Origin: Zygnema cylindricum | Taxonomy: Eukaryota > Streptophyta > Zygnematophyceae > Zygnematales > Zygnemataceae | Direction of reading: 5' to 3' | NCBI GenBank assembly: GCA_037447655.1 | Contig: JBBHKE010001039.1 | Coordinates: 292,472 to 334,232 of the forward strand | Length of the DNA: 41,761 bases | In this document: one piece after another, positions 1 through 8,345 of the stretch | Numbering within the stretch: the stretch's first letter is position 1 | How the letters are laid out: each line of letters opens with the position of its first letter | Translations under genes and position numbers: made by a program | Notes under the pieces: model-generated | Database searches by the model: none | Told to the model about the DNA's origin: nothing | Seen by the model: only the letters and a program-made list of their open reading frames with translations

Positions 1-355
1 TAATATGGAAGAAGAAAATAAAATTGCGAAAATGGGAAAAACATTTAAATTCAGTAAGAAAACGAATAAAGGAAATAGAATTCAAAGGACGAATCGTAGA
101 GGAAAACGAATTCCGAAAGTGGTCAAAAGAAGACAGCGTGAAAAGTAACTCTACGGAAGTGAATACCATTGACAATCGGTAATATTCGTGGAATTTTGAT
201 TTTAGGTTTTAATTGGTCTAAAATTGATTGAAAAATAGAGTTTTATTTTGAGGACCTAGAAAGAGGCAGCGGAAGCGATGGTGTGTCTAGAAAGGACAGA
301 TTTTGGAAGAGATGGCAGCATGGAGTTGGAGCAGTGGAGACGTTGAACGTATATT

Positions 356-426
356 ACTATGCTGCTATGCTGCTATACTGCTATGCTGTTATGATGTTAT
401 GCAGCGTTGCTATGCTGCTATACTGC
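356..426 (+). repeat. CTGCTAT/CTGTTAT short tandem repeat
   Basis: Imperfect tandem copies of GCTGCTAT and variants (ATACTG, GTTATG). A shorter version sits at the equivalent place in D1 (about 16,400-16,440), and related GCTATACTGC motifs occur near the 3' end and in the LTR of A2 (24,640-25,000). Confidence 0.7.
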
Positions 427-481
427 CCGTATCTGACATCGTAACCATAGCAGCTCCTATGCTTTTACATTTCCGAATATA

Positions 482-528
482 CGAAACTCAATTTTCGGGG
501 GAGTGTTGTTTTTGGAAAATTAGTTTCG
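482..528 (+). other. First PPT/U3 boundary of D2 with inverted repeat
   Basis: A polypurine tract (CGGGGGAG) is followed by TGTTG at 504, the form of an LTR start. CGAAACT (482-488) and AGTTTCG (522-528) are perfect 7-base inverted arms around it. A second version of the same cassette lies about 110 bp downstream, so this boundary has been duplicated in tandem. Confidence 0.55.
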
Positions 529-589
529 CAGTTGCGCTGCTTTTGACATCGCAATCATAGCAGCCACTCTGCTCTTATTTTATTTCGGG

Positions 590-645
590 TGCACGAAACT
601 AAATTTTGGGGGGAGTGTTAGTTTTTGAAAAACGAGTTTCGTGCA
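590..645 (+). other. Second PPT/U3 boundary of D2 with 11-bp inverted repeat
   Basis: TGCACGAAACT (590-600) and AGTTTCGTGCA (635-645) are perfect reverse complements. The 34-base loop contains the polypurine tract GGGGGGAG and the LTR start TGTTAG at 616. The equivalent structure in D1 is at 16,517-16,569. Confidence 0.7.
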
Positions 646-863
646 TACGCGACGTTTCGTGCGTACAGTATGTTTTGAGAGTACAGTACGCGATTTTATA
701 TTTGTTGTGCAGTCTGGATTTATAGTGGAGGTTGGAATGGATTTGCGAATTAGGGGAGTAATGATTCAAACTATTTTGGGATGTACGGAATTATTTGAGT
801 GGCGAGAACAAAACGTAAGGTCAGTCATCTGAAGCAGTGGTGGCATTTGCGAACGGCGGATCG

Positions 864-1168
864 GACGATTAAATGAAAAAGAAGAATGTGAATGTAGTGG
901 CTGAGAGAGTCTAAAGGTTTGGGGGATTGTTGGTTTTTGGAAACCTTTAGTCCTCTCTATATCACATTGTTTTGCTTCCATGCTGCGCTGGTTACATCGC
1001 GGCCATAACAGCATGTGTGAGAAAGAAATCTTGCTGCCATGCTGCGCTGGTCACACGGCAACCATAGCAACTTGTGTATTAGGTACTAAGTCTATAAGAG
1101 TACAGAATTGGAATTCAAGTGACGCGAAGAAACATAGACGAAAGTATGATTTGCGTAAAAGGAAATGG
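864..1168 (+). mobile_element. Extra segment in D2 LTR carrying an A-like PPT/LTR start
   Basis: Absent from both D1 LTRs. It contains CTAAAGGTTT (911-920), a G-rich tract, a TGTTGG LTR-type start at 928 and AAACCTTTAG (941-950), closely parallel to the 3' boundary of A2 at 24,770-24,806. It is best read as a fragment of an A-like element spanning its PPT and LTR start. The flanking 11-bp direct repeat could be a by-product of the joining event. Confidence 0.5.
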
Positions 1169-1172
1169 ACGG

Positions 1173-1191
1173 CGGATCGCGAAGCGATCCG
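1173..1191. other. Hairpin CGGATCGC-GAA-GCGATCCG in D2 LTR
   Basis: Perfect 8-bp stem with a GAA loop. The centre, GCGAAGC, is the known very stable DNA mini-hairpin motif. Present in all three D LTRs. Confidence 0.75.
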
Positions 1192-1532
1192 ACGTTAATC
1201 GACGCGGTTAGAATTGTATGTCGCACGTACAAAACTTAATGCGACGGGTGACATTTGATGACGTGGACGTCGCCGGAGCTACGGACTGCGGCTCCGTCAA
1301 TTTGGTGAGGGACGCAAAATCGCGTCCATCACATGATATTTATTTTGGACGGTCCTGATTCATTTGACGGAATTCGTAAGACTTGTAAATATTTAACAAT
1401 GTTTTGTCCTATGTATGAATTATTAGTGTTGATCTCATGTACACTCACATTTATAGAGGCAGATGATTGATTACGTACATCTGGTATGCCTCCGTACAGT
1501 TAGTAGTAAGCTGTAGTGTATATTTGTAAGAC

Positions 1533-1535
1533 TTA
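1533..1535. repeat. TTA target-site duplication, left
   Basis: TTA precedes the element at 1,536 and recurs at 2,323-2,325. The paralogue near 17,264-17,270 reads GACTTAGTCAT with a single TTA and no insert. Confidence 0.75.
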
Positions 1536-2322
1536 GGGTGTGTCCCCATATGCATAAGTAAGTGTTTTTTTGTGTCGTTTTGCCGTATAACTTAGCGCCT
1601 TACTGCCTAAGTTGCAACCGTACGAAGGAATCGCAAATTTGTATAGTACAATTTGCGTCATCCTTGAAGTTAGGATGTACGAAATTTTTTCATCTTGTGC
1701 TTTTCGACCCACTTCTACGACAAAAAACGACATGCGCTTTGTTTAAAACCTTTGTTTAAAACACATGCGCGATGTGATTTAAAATTAGGTTTTTATTATT
1801 GACAAATAGGGACATTTTTTCGCACGTGCTTTAAATTTCGAAAAACAAATACGATTTCCAAGGACAAAGAAAAGTACATAGTTCGCTATGTTATGTCCGT
1901 GTGGGTCATAATAAGACGAAAAGAAGTACACAATTTGTTTGATTTTGTCCGTTTTCGTCCAGTACGAATTTTTTATTTGCAGGGATCTTTAAATTCCGAT
2001 GCCATTTCACCTCGAGCAGACAGGCGACGCAAAGGGCAAAGCGCATCTTCTTCAACCATAAAAGTGCCAGGCTGGAATGCGGTACGTCTACAATGTCACG
2101 ATAAGACATGCGACCTCACAAAGCAGTTCCAAAAAATAACGTGTGACCACAAATTGTACACGCTGACAACCGTCACATATATTGTCGACGTATACAATCG
2201 TCACACGTGTAAGTTGCGATTTCGTCCTTACAGACATAGGGACACTTGAAAACCAGATCCGTTGGATCCGCGCTAAAATACAAAGTAAGTGCGCTAAGTT
2301 ACAAGTACATGGGGACAAACCC
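1536..2322. mobile_element. Harbinger/Tourist-like TIR element, non-autonomous
   Basis: The left end GGGTGTGTCCCCATATGC and the reverse complement of the right end, GGGTTTGTCCCCATGTAC, match at most positions. Further inside, TAACTTAGCGC on the left matches the complement of GCGCTAAGTTA on the right, so the inverted ends extend about 70 bp with indels. A 3-bp TTA duplication and ends beginning GGG are typical of the PIF/Harbinger superfamily. No transposase motif is visible; the 118-residue ORF at 1,893-2,249 resembles nothing I know and is probably chance. The empty site in the paralogue at 17,26x supports the boundaries. Confidence 0.75.
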
Positions 2323-2325
2323 TTA
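2323..2325. repeat. TTA target-site duplication, right
   Basis: Partner of 1,533-1,535. Confidence 0.75.
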
Positions 2326-2778
2326 GTCATTTTGAGACTTAGGAACTTTTTGGACAGTAGCTTATTTTGCTCCTTTTTGGGAATTTCATCTGAGAATTGC
2401 TCTCAGTTGTATTCAAAAATTATCTCAAATTTTGCACGGGTGTTCCTCCTTGTATTGGAAATATTGTGGCAAATTTGTAGACCTATTGTGTGTTTGATTT
2501 GCTTTGGGCTTCATTGTGAAGCTGGTCATATTTATCAAAGTTTTGGAAGGCTGTTTTTCTGCAACTTTGACTGGGTGTTGTGATTATTCGGTTTGGTATT
2601 GTTATATGAAAATTGGTAAGAATATTAAGTGGCCTAGGAACTATCTGGTTGAGTAGTTTCAGCTTTGTTTGGTTAGTCTGTAGACTTTTGAGTGGAATAA
2701 AAGGAGGCTATTTTGGGGTAGACTGTGGTGCTTCTGAGGGTACATTCATGGCTGAAAATGGCTATGAACAACAGAAAT
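2326..2778 (+). repeat. Repeat C, copy 1 (probable element leader and gag start)
   Basis: About 450 bp shared with 17,270-17,725 (copy 2) and partly with 18,176-18,360 plus 19,793-19,854 (copy 3). Shared landmarks are GACTTAGGA near the start, ATCTGAGAATTGCTCTC, GCAGACCTATTG and CTTCATTGTGAAG. In each case it follows the end of a D-type LTR, which suggests it is the interior leader of a retrotransposon. It ends with an ATG-led phrase (MAENGYEQQ here, MAGHGYGQQ in copy 2) that could be the gag start. After 2,778 the sequence switches to the middle of an A-family gag. Confidence 0.5.
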
Positions 2779-3474
2779 CTCTTAAAAATGATTATGAAAA
2801 AGCTAATGCCAAAGAAAAACTTCTGTTAGTTCGACAAGATTGGGACTATAAGTACACTGGCGGAACGATGGTTGAGTATGCTAACAAATTTCGCATCCTT
2901 GTAGATGCTCATGCATGTGCAGGGGGCACGTTTCCTCAGTTTCAATAGGCATCATTGCTAATGAGAGGTCTTCCTCGTAGTAAAAAGGGAACATTTGATG
3001 TGCTCAAACAAAAGATAACACTAGCTAGACTTTACAGTTAGCAATTACTATTTTACTTAAGGAGGAAGCAACGACTAAAACTCTCAATTCTGAGCAAGTA
3101 GAGGGTTTCAATACAAATTTTGAGAGAGAGGGAAATTTTAATTAGCAAAATAATCAGGTTAATTCACATAATCAGTTTACACAGTTCAATCTGTGTGGAA
3201 ATAGAGAGTCCAACAATGCTTGTTTCTATTGGAGTGAGAGAGGACATGGATATAAGTTTTGTCCTAAGCTTAAAAAATCTAACGAAACAAGTTTATACAG
3301 GCCGGGACGGCAACAAAGCAAATTTTACAAAGGCTTCACGGGGCATACACCTTGTGGAAATGCACTATTTTCGGCATCTTTGTCAAACCGAACGAGACTT
3401 TGCACTTTTCTGAGAAGGTCGAAGCGGATCTAATTGCCATGGTGAAAACAATGAAAGGCCCAAAGGACTCTTGA
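2779..3474 (+). pseudogene. gag: A1 gag pseudogene (copia UBN2-type capsid and zinc knuckle)
   Basis: Translations give NDYEKANAKEK, WDYKYTGGTMVEYANKF and LLMRGLP, matching the A3 gag at 11,590-11,800 and the UBN2-type capsid of Ty1/copia elements. The frame is broken by stops, including one at 2,946, and by shifts after about 3,010. Near 3,221-3,262 a degenerate CCHC zinc knuckle is legible (CFYWSERGHGYKFC, second Cys replaced by Trp). The N-terminal part is missing: the A sequence begins abruptly after repeat C1, so this gag is chimeric or internally deleted. It normally packages element RNA. It cannot be functional. Confidence 0.75.
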
Positions 3475-3840
3475 TGGATAATGGATACAAGAGCGTCAGC
3501 ACACATGTTTTGGAACAAAAGTATTTTCAAAAATATGAAATCAACACCGGAAAAAAATATTTACTATGCATGTGGCATGAGTGTCCAGACTCGTGTTATG
3601 GGCAATGTATCCTTGCTGTTTGATGTAGAGGGAAAAGAAACTAAAAGGACTCTTCACAATGTCCTGTTTGTCCTTGAATTTGAGAAAAACATGTTTTCTA
3701 CGTCTTTGGTAGAGAGTAAAGGCTTTGAGATCAAATTGAAAAATGGTCGGCACATTGTTAGCAAAAAGGGCAAGGTTGCAATTACTGATACAAACGATAA
3801 TAGCAAGATACACCGTATCGATATGGATATACCAAGGAGA
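3475..3840 (+). pseudogene. A1 protease pseudogene (retropepsin)
   Basis: WIMDTRASAHMF at 3,475-3,510 is the active-site region of a copia aspartic protease; the paralogue A3 reads DTGAS, so Gly has become Arg here. The conserved TLHNVLFV and FSTSLVESKGFE stretches follow. The reading frame is open to 3,897 but leaves the true frame near 3,840, where the GAG-pre-integrase segment continues in another frame. The protease would normally release Gag, integrase and RT from the polyprotein. Confidence 0.75.
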
Positions 3841-4904
3841 ATGATGTTTTGTACTCCGATGTTGTGCACTCATATGAGTTGTGGCATAAAAGATTAGGCC
3901 ATGTAAATTATGATAGTTTGAGAAAAATTGTCATTGCTGGCAAAATAGATGGTGTCTGTGTAACAGATCAGCTGGTTAAAACGCGTGATGGTTGTGCTAT
4001 AGGCAAAATACACAAACTGCCATTCTCTACGGAGTCGGAACATCGGTCAACTAGACTTTTACAAAAATTCATTCCGATGATTTTGGTCCCGCAAATGTAA
4101 CATCTGCCGGGGAGATGAAATATATGGTCACCTTTACAAATGATTTTTCCATGTTTACAAATGTTTACTTCTTGAAAGAATAGAGCAAAGTGTTCGGTCA
4201 CTTCAAACACTATAAAGCCTTAGTGGAGAAATTACGTATTTTGCTAATTTTGGCACTCAAATTGGATAATGGTGGGGAATATACATCGAAGGAATTTGAT
4301 AATTTTTTACACGAGGAAGGTATAAGTCATCTGTTCACAGTTCCCTATTCACCAAAACAAGATGTAGTTTTAGAGAGATTAAATAGAACACTCACACAGA
4401 GCTCTAGGTCGATGCTTGTATATAAAACTCTGGATACAAAATTTTAGACTGAGGCTCTCAACTGTGAAGTTTATATTAAGAATAAAGTAGGGTCTAGATC
4501 ACTAGAGACTATGCCTTATGAAGTCTGGACTAGCACGAATCTTGATGTTAGTCATTTTAAAGTTTTTGGTAGTATATGTTTCATTTTAGATGCATCACAA
4601 GATAGATGGAAAATGGAACCTAAAGGGTTACCACGTATTCAGCTAGGATATGATGACAACTCTAAAGTTTATAGGGTCTTTGTCTTTGAGAAACAAAAAT
4701 TAATTGCGGTTGGAAATATTATTGTGAAGGATGATTTTTATTCGGTAGATTTATTCACCTTGACAAATATACAAAAACAACAAAAGGTGCAGGAGTATAT
4801 CATTGTGGACTGCAATCACCCTATTGTCAAACAGGTACAGGATACTCATGTTTCTGAGATGTAATCAGAGGTTTATTCAGGCTCTCAACAAGTTCAGTTC
4901 CAGC
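3841..4904 (+). pseudogene. A1 integrase pseudogene (GAG-pre-integrase and rve core)
   Basis: ELWHKRLGHVNYDSL (about 3,870) and CAIGKIHKLPF (about 4,000) are the His/Cys-rich GAG-pre-integrase segment. The integrase core keeps LDNGGEYTSKEF, with Asp at 4,265, and QDVVLERLNRT, with Glu at 4,373; the two are exactly 36 codons apart, the D-35-E spacing. The first catalytic Asp region is lost to a frameshift near 4,070. In-frame stops occur at about 4,181 and 4,445. The C-terminal part (WKMEPKGLPRIQLGYDD) is legible to 4,864. It would join element DNA to the chromosome if intact. Confidence 0.8.
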
Positions 4905-4956
4905 TAGGATAACAATCGTGACGGTTCAAGATGAACGACCTCGGTGAGGCGAAATA
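4905..4956 (+). pseudogene. A1 reverse transcriptase remnant (core deleted)
   Basis: After the integrase-RT linker (QVQFQL, near 4,893) the sequence jumps to FKMNDLGEAKY, which in A2 lies some 870 bp further on. The whole RT palm with its YVDD box is therefore missing. The fragment is cut at 4,956 by element B and resumes at 9,776. Confidence 0.75.
4952..4956. repeat. Target-site duplication of element B, left (AAATA)
   Basis: Partner AATTA at 9,771-9,775, one mismatch. Uninterrupted A2 sequence at 23,745 shows the same codons without the insert. Confidence 0.7.
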
Positions 4957-5472
4957 TGTTGATATTTGAGTATTTTGTAGGTTTGTTTTAAGATAGAAAA
5001 TAATAGAGGCAGTGTGCCTTTGACTCCCTTCTCCAAGATCCCACACTTATTGTAGTCACTAAAGGCTGGATAGGGAGCTAGAGCTATGGCTGCTTAAGCT
5101 CTCCAAAGAGACAAGAGTAGATAATGGTCGGTTTACTAAAAAGTTATTTGACGTACAAAAGATTTGATCTTGGTACCTATTGTCGGTCATACAGCCCGTA
5201 GCCGTTAGCTTTGTCCAATTAGTCTAGGTCAACTGCTAGGACATATTGGGTTTGATAGACTTTTCAATAGTTACTCGAATGGTTTTTCATTTAACTAGGT
5301 TACAGTTTATAGGGCATAAAAACAGTTGTACTTTAAGTAGTGGACAAAACAAATTGTACGGACATTTGTTACGACGGTCCATATACAATTCCGTTTTGAA
5401 TCGACGGTCGTGGTGCGAGCCGGGATTTCGCAATGGGCGACATGGCGTTTTCATGCACCGCCACCTCGGATG

Positions 5473-5482
5473 ACACGTGGCA
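5473..5482. promoter_or_regulatory. G-box/ABRE-like ACACGTGGCA in B LTR
   Basis: ACACGTGGCA, the core bound by plant bZIP factors. The 3' LTR has CATGTGGCA at the same place. Further copies lie at 5,749-5,758 and, changed to TACGTGGC, at 5,813-5,820. Confidence 0.4.
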
Positions 5483-5675
5483 AGTTCATAGAGGATCGTG
5501 GGATATCGGGAAAATAACATGACAACTCAGAATGTGTCAAATATCACATTATGGCGATGTCGTACAAAAACCGTACAGAAAGTACTCCCGCGCCTGTACT
5601 TTCTTGTACGGTACAATCGTATGATTGGTCCGTACCTTGTACAGTCGTGTGATTGGTTCCATGTTGACATAGAAC

Positions 5676-5722
5676 TTCAACGGTCAACACGGAACGATGA
5701 CCGTTGAAATTCAACGGTCAAC
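5676..5722. promoter_or_regulatory. W-box-like inverted repeat in B LTR
   Basis: TTCAACGGTCA (5,676-5,686) and TGACCGTTGAA (5,698-5,708) are perfect inverted arms, followed by another TTCAACGGTCAAC (5,710-5,722). Each contains GGTCAA, the complement of the W-box TTGACC. The 3' LTR copy (9,080-9,120) is mutated in each arm. Confidence 0.4.
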
Positions 5723-5748
5723 AAAGATTAATTCGGCAAGTCAAAATG

Positions 5749-5758
5749 ACACGTGGCA
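5749..5758. promoter_or_regulatory. G-box/ABRE-like ACACGTGGCA in B LTR
   Basis: Same 10-mer as at 5,473. Preserved in the 3' LTR at 9,151-9,160. Confidence 0.45.
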
Positions 5759-5943
5759 TCATCATATAGGATATCTGAGAAGAAAGGAACATTACGACGA
5801 CGACTTTTTTGCTACGTGGCAGACTGAGAGTGGTGCCGCGAAATTTCGTTCATAAAGTACGGCGGCTACCATACTTTAGATGTACATTATGTAGTGTGCC
5901 ACAATCGGATTGGTCTAAAGGGTCTATGAGGGGTTTTAGGACT

Positions 5944-5950
5944 TATAAAT
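5944..5950 (+). promoter_or_regulatory. TATA-like box of B 5' LTR
   Basis: TATAAAT in an AT-rich tract about 30 bp before a GC-richer block starting near 5,968 (CCGCCTCACTCTGAGAGC). That block is conserved even in the distant LTR at 21,440, which fits a transcription start and R region there. The 3' LTR reads ATTATAATTTT. Confidence 0.35.
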
Positions 5951-6385
5951 TTTTTTTTTGGTAGGTAGCCGCCTCACTCTGAGAGCACCCTTTGTCTTAA
6001 AAGGCTCACTTTGAGCCGCCATAACTATCAAATTAGTTAACAAAATTCAGTGATGCAAAATTCAGTGATTCTTTTTTCAGTAGACTCAAAGGAGTTCTAA
6101 CTACACAAAGGTGTAGTGGGTTAGTGTGTTTTATTGCTAGGTTGGTTGCATTTATAAGGGAAAGTCAAAGTGGGGAATGTTATACAAAACACATGTTCTA
6201 ACTTTGCATTATGTGGTGGAACAAGCACACAGAAAGTCTTATTTCACAGGGGTGAAGTTGTAATGGGGTCATGATTGTGAAAGAGGTAAATCATGTAGGT
6301 TTATATAAACTTGGAGTTGTCACTTTCTAGATTAACTTCTTTGGATCTACGAATTTTGTGTGGCAATAGATCCCATAGAATTTCA

Positions 6386-6397
6386 AGTTATGGACCC
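6386..6397 (+). promoter_or_regulatory. Half-tRNA-type primer-binding site of B
   Basis: AGTTATGGACCC starts directly after the LTR end (TTTCA). It resembles the complement of the initiator tRNA-Met anticodon region, as in the internal tRNA-fragment primers of Drosophila copia and yeast Ty5, and not the usual TGG-starting site. The gag start codon (ATG at 6,389) lies inside it. Confidence 0.5.
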
Positions 6398-7525
6398 ACC
6401 ATCTAGGGTGCCTATGTTTGATGGAACACACTTCACTTATAGGGAGTGTATGATCGAGGGATGACTTTTCGAAAAACACTTATAGGGAATTGTTTCGGGA
6501 CAAATGAGGTTTCCGCCACTGAGCTTTGGAGGAGCTCACTATGGAGAATCATCTTGAGATTTCCAAAAAACAAACCGGAGATCATATGCAATGGAAGGTG
6601 AAGGGAAAATCATTGCCATGGAAGGGGGAAAAGGGGAGAAGGGAAAAAGAACACCCATGGTGAGGGGAGATAGGCTCTCGGCTACAGTTCTATTTGTATG
6701 GATTATAACTAAACCAAAAAGTTAAGAAAATGATAGAAAAAATTGGGAGTATAAAAACACTATAGAAAAACAACTCATACTTAGATACGTGTATAAGTCC
6801 ATAGTTATCACTCTTTTAAATTTAACCAAGTCTTCAGAAATCTGGGAAACACTAAGTCATATCTATAAGAGTGAGACTATACAAAGGCAGCAGTTAGTAA
6901 AATTATGAATAGAGGCCTATGTTTATATAGGCGGTAGAATGATAGAGTTTTGCAATGATATTGTTGCGTTATATGTTGAGCTTCCTAGTGCAGGATATGT
7001 AGAATCTGAGGAGAGGAAGATTAATACACTACTTATGATCCTCCCAGATGAGTACAAAAACATCATTTGTCGTATGCAGGCAATGGATGGCTCCTCATGG
7101 ACTTGGAGCATTACCATGGGGATGACTCTTGTGAAGGAAAACACTTTGGAGCTTTGTAGGGGAAGTGACAGAGTGAATGCATTAACAACTGGTGGTGACT
7201 GGCGGAAGTATGATATTAGGAATGATGGTGACTAGTGGAAGCGTGATGAGAGGAAGAAAGAAAAAGGTAAACCCTATCAAAACTTTGGTGAAAAGAAGGG
7301 GAGAGTAAAAGAAAGGGGAGCTTCAAAAGGAGGAGTTTACATCTTTTGTAGGAAACTGGGTCACTATATGGAGGATTGCCATTGTTTGGAAGGACTTAGA
7401 ATTTGGAATGTGGATGAGGAGGGAGAAGAGGAAGAGGAGAAAAAGGATGAAGATATTTTGGAGCTTCTCCACATCGGTAGTATGGAGAAGAGTGAAAATC
7501 ACACAAAAATTTCACGAAGGTAGCA
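6389..7525 (+). pseudogene. gag: B gag pseudogene (DUF4219, UBN2, CCHC zinc knuckle)
   Basis: The start MDPPSRVPMFDGTHFTY fits the DUF4219-type N-terminus of copia Gag; it stops at about 6,461. From about 6,729 another frame gives NWEYKNTIEKQ, SEIWETLSHIYKSE, QQLVKL, then a stop near 6,906, then EERKINTLLMILPDEYKNI (UBN2 capsid). After one more stop (7,233) the same frame reaches a knuckle YIFCRKLGHYMEDC (7,340-7,382; first Cys replaced by Tyr) and a Glu-rich acidic tail. Between 6,545 and 6,720 is purine-rich sequence with no match to Gag, perhaps an insertion. No protease, integrase or RT motif follows. Confidence 0.75.
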
Positions 7526-7820
7526 GTGTGCTTTTGGAGGTATAAGGGAAGTAAAATGAGAGGAGGTTCTTGAGAATGTCAAAGAGTGTAGAGTGTATGA
7601 TTTAGAAATGAGAATGTCAGATCTAGGATCCAAAATTGAAAAAGGGAAAAATAAAAATATTGAGGATATTTTCATAGATATTTTGGAAACATAAAACTGG
7701 TCGGAAAGGGAGACTTCAACGGAATTCGATGAAAGGGGAGAAGTAAAACTAGAGGGGGTTATAAAGGATAGGGGAGAAGAGGATTATTTAATGAAAGGTT
7801 TAGGGGAGGAGAAATAATCT
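7526..7820 (+). other. Acidic-coding remnant between B gag and downstream ORF
   Basis: Purine-rich, with short open runs rich in Glu and Lys but broken by stops (for example 7,693). No recognisable domain. Confidence 0.4.
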
Positions 7821-8189
7821 TTGGGAATAAAAATAGAAAGCGATACAGGAAAGATTCCAATAGGAGAAAGTGAGGAAAGTTCAGAAAATGATATATATAT
7901 CATGGATAAATTTATGAGTTCGAAAGATGTAGTTTTTATGAGGAACTTAGTGAGGACTCTTTATTTAAGGATAAACTTGGGGGGAAATGTATTTGACATC
8001 ACAAATGGGAGTGATGGCATTTATGAAGGTGTGCTTGTAAAAGGGTTAGCATGTGGGAGTATGTTGCAGATTGGAGATAGGGCTGGCTGTTTGAATTGCA
8101 AGAGGGAAATTGGATTTAGCATGGATAGAAAAGAGATGAGGTGGATAAAATCTTTGCTCGAATTTATGAAAAATGGGATACTAAATTAA
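7821..8189 (+). CDS. Hypothetical 122-residue ORF in element B
   Basis: An open frame of 122 codons within the gag-only element, downstream of an acidic-coding stretch that may be its broken upstream part. I do not recognise it. The N-terminal third is acidic (ESEESSEND), the middle hydrophobic, and the C-terminal part contains CLNCKRE and a basic end. It has neither a protease DTG nor any pol motif. The first codon read is TTG; an internal ATG occurs at the MDKF position. It could be the tail of an extended Gag polyprotein or chance in a degenerate element. Codon use gives no help by eye. Confidence 0.3.
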   Translation: MGIKIESDTGKIPIGESEESSENDIYIMDKFMSSKDVVFMRNLVRTLYLRINLGGNVFDITNGSDGIYEGVLVKGLACGSMLQIGDRAGCLNCKREIGFSMDRKEMRWIKSLLEFMKNGILN

Positions 8190-8345
8190 ATGGGTGATGC
8201 AATTATTATTTCGGTTCATCGAATGCATTGTTTCAAATACGAGGATATTTTTTAAAGTTTTATGAAAAGAAAAGGAAAAGAAAGGAAAAAAAAGGGTGGG
8301 AGGGAGTATTTATTTATTTGTGAGTGGGAGTCAAAAGGAAAATAG
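8190..8345 (+). other. B 3' untranslated interior
   Basis: No ORF. A long purine run (about 8,264-8,305, AAAAGAAAAGG-type) could act as an upstream or central polypurine tract. Confidence 0.4.

Larger units (their letters stand above)
1..615 (+). mobile_element. 3' internal end of copia-like element D2 (non-coding)
   Basis: No usable reading frame. The stretch aligns by eye with 16,020-16,541 of element D1: both hold a purine-rich block, then a phrase ending in GGCAGCGGAAG, then a CTGCTAT-rich block and a polypurine tract just before an LTR. It is therefore the region between the last coding part and the 3' LTR of a second copy of the same family. The 5' part of the element lies outside the window. 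The short ORF at 303-560 is read from the CTGCTAT repeat and is not credible as a gene. Confidence 0.65.
616..1532 (+). mobile_element. LTR of copia-like element D2
   Basis: It starts with TGTTAG directly after a polypurine tract and aligns with the two LTRs of D1 (14,719-15,443 and 16,542-17,264), including the endings with GCCTCCGTACAG and GTATATTTGT. It is about 190 bp longer than those because 864-1,168 holds extra sequence flanked by the 11-bp direct repeat ACGGCGGATCG (853-863 and 1,169-1,179). It contains the two conserved hairpins described separately. What follows is first a TIR transposon and then repeat C1, so it may serve as a 5' LTR for a downstream interior as well as the 3' LTR of D2. 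Confidence 0.7.
4957..6385 (+). mobile_element. 5' LTR of element B
   Basis: TGTTGATATTTGAG...GAATTTCA, 1,429 bp, matched along its length by 8,364-9,770. It carries G-box-like and W-box-like sites and a TATA-like TATAAAT (5,944-5,950). A 15-bp AAATTCAGTGATGC-type duplication near 6,044-6,072 is absent from the 3' LTR. Confidence 0.85.

Noticed and set aside
1893-2249. 118-residue ORF inside the Harbinger-like element as a transposase
   Set aside because: No DDE or Myb-like motif, and too short for a transposase.
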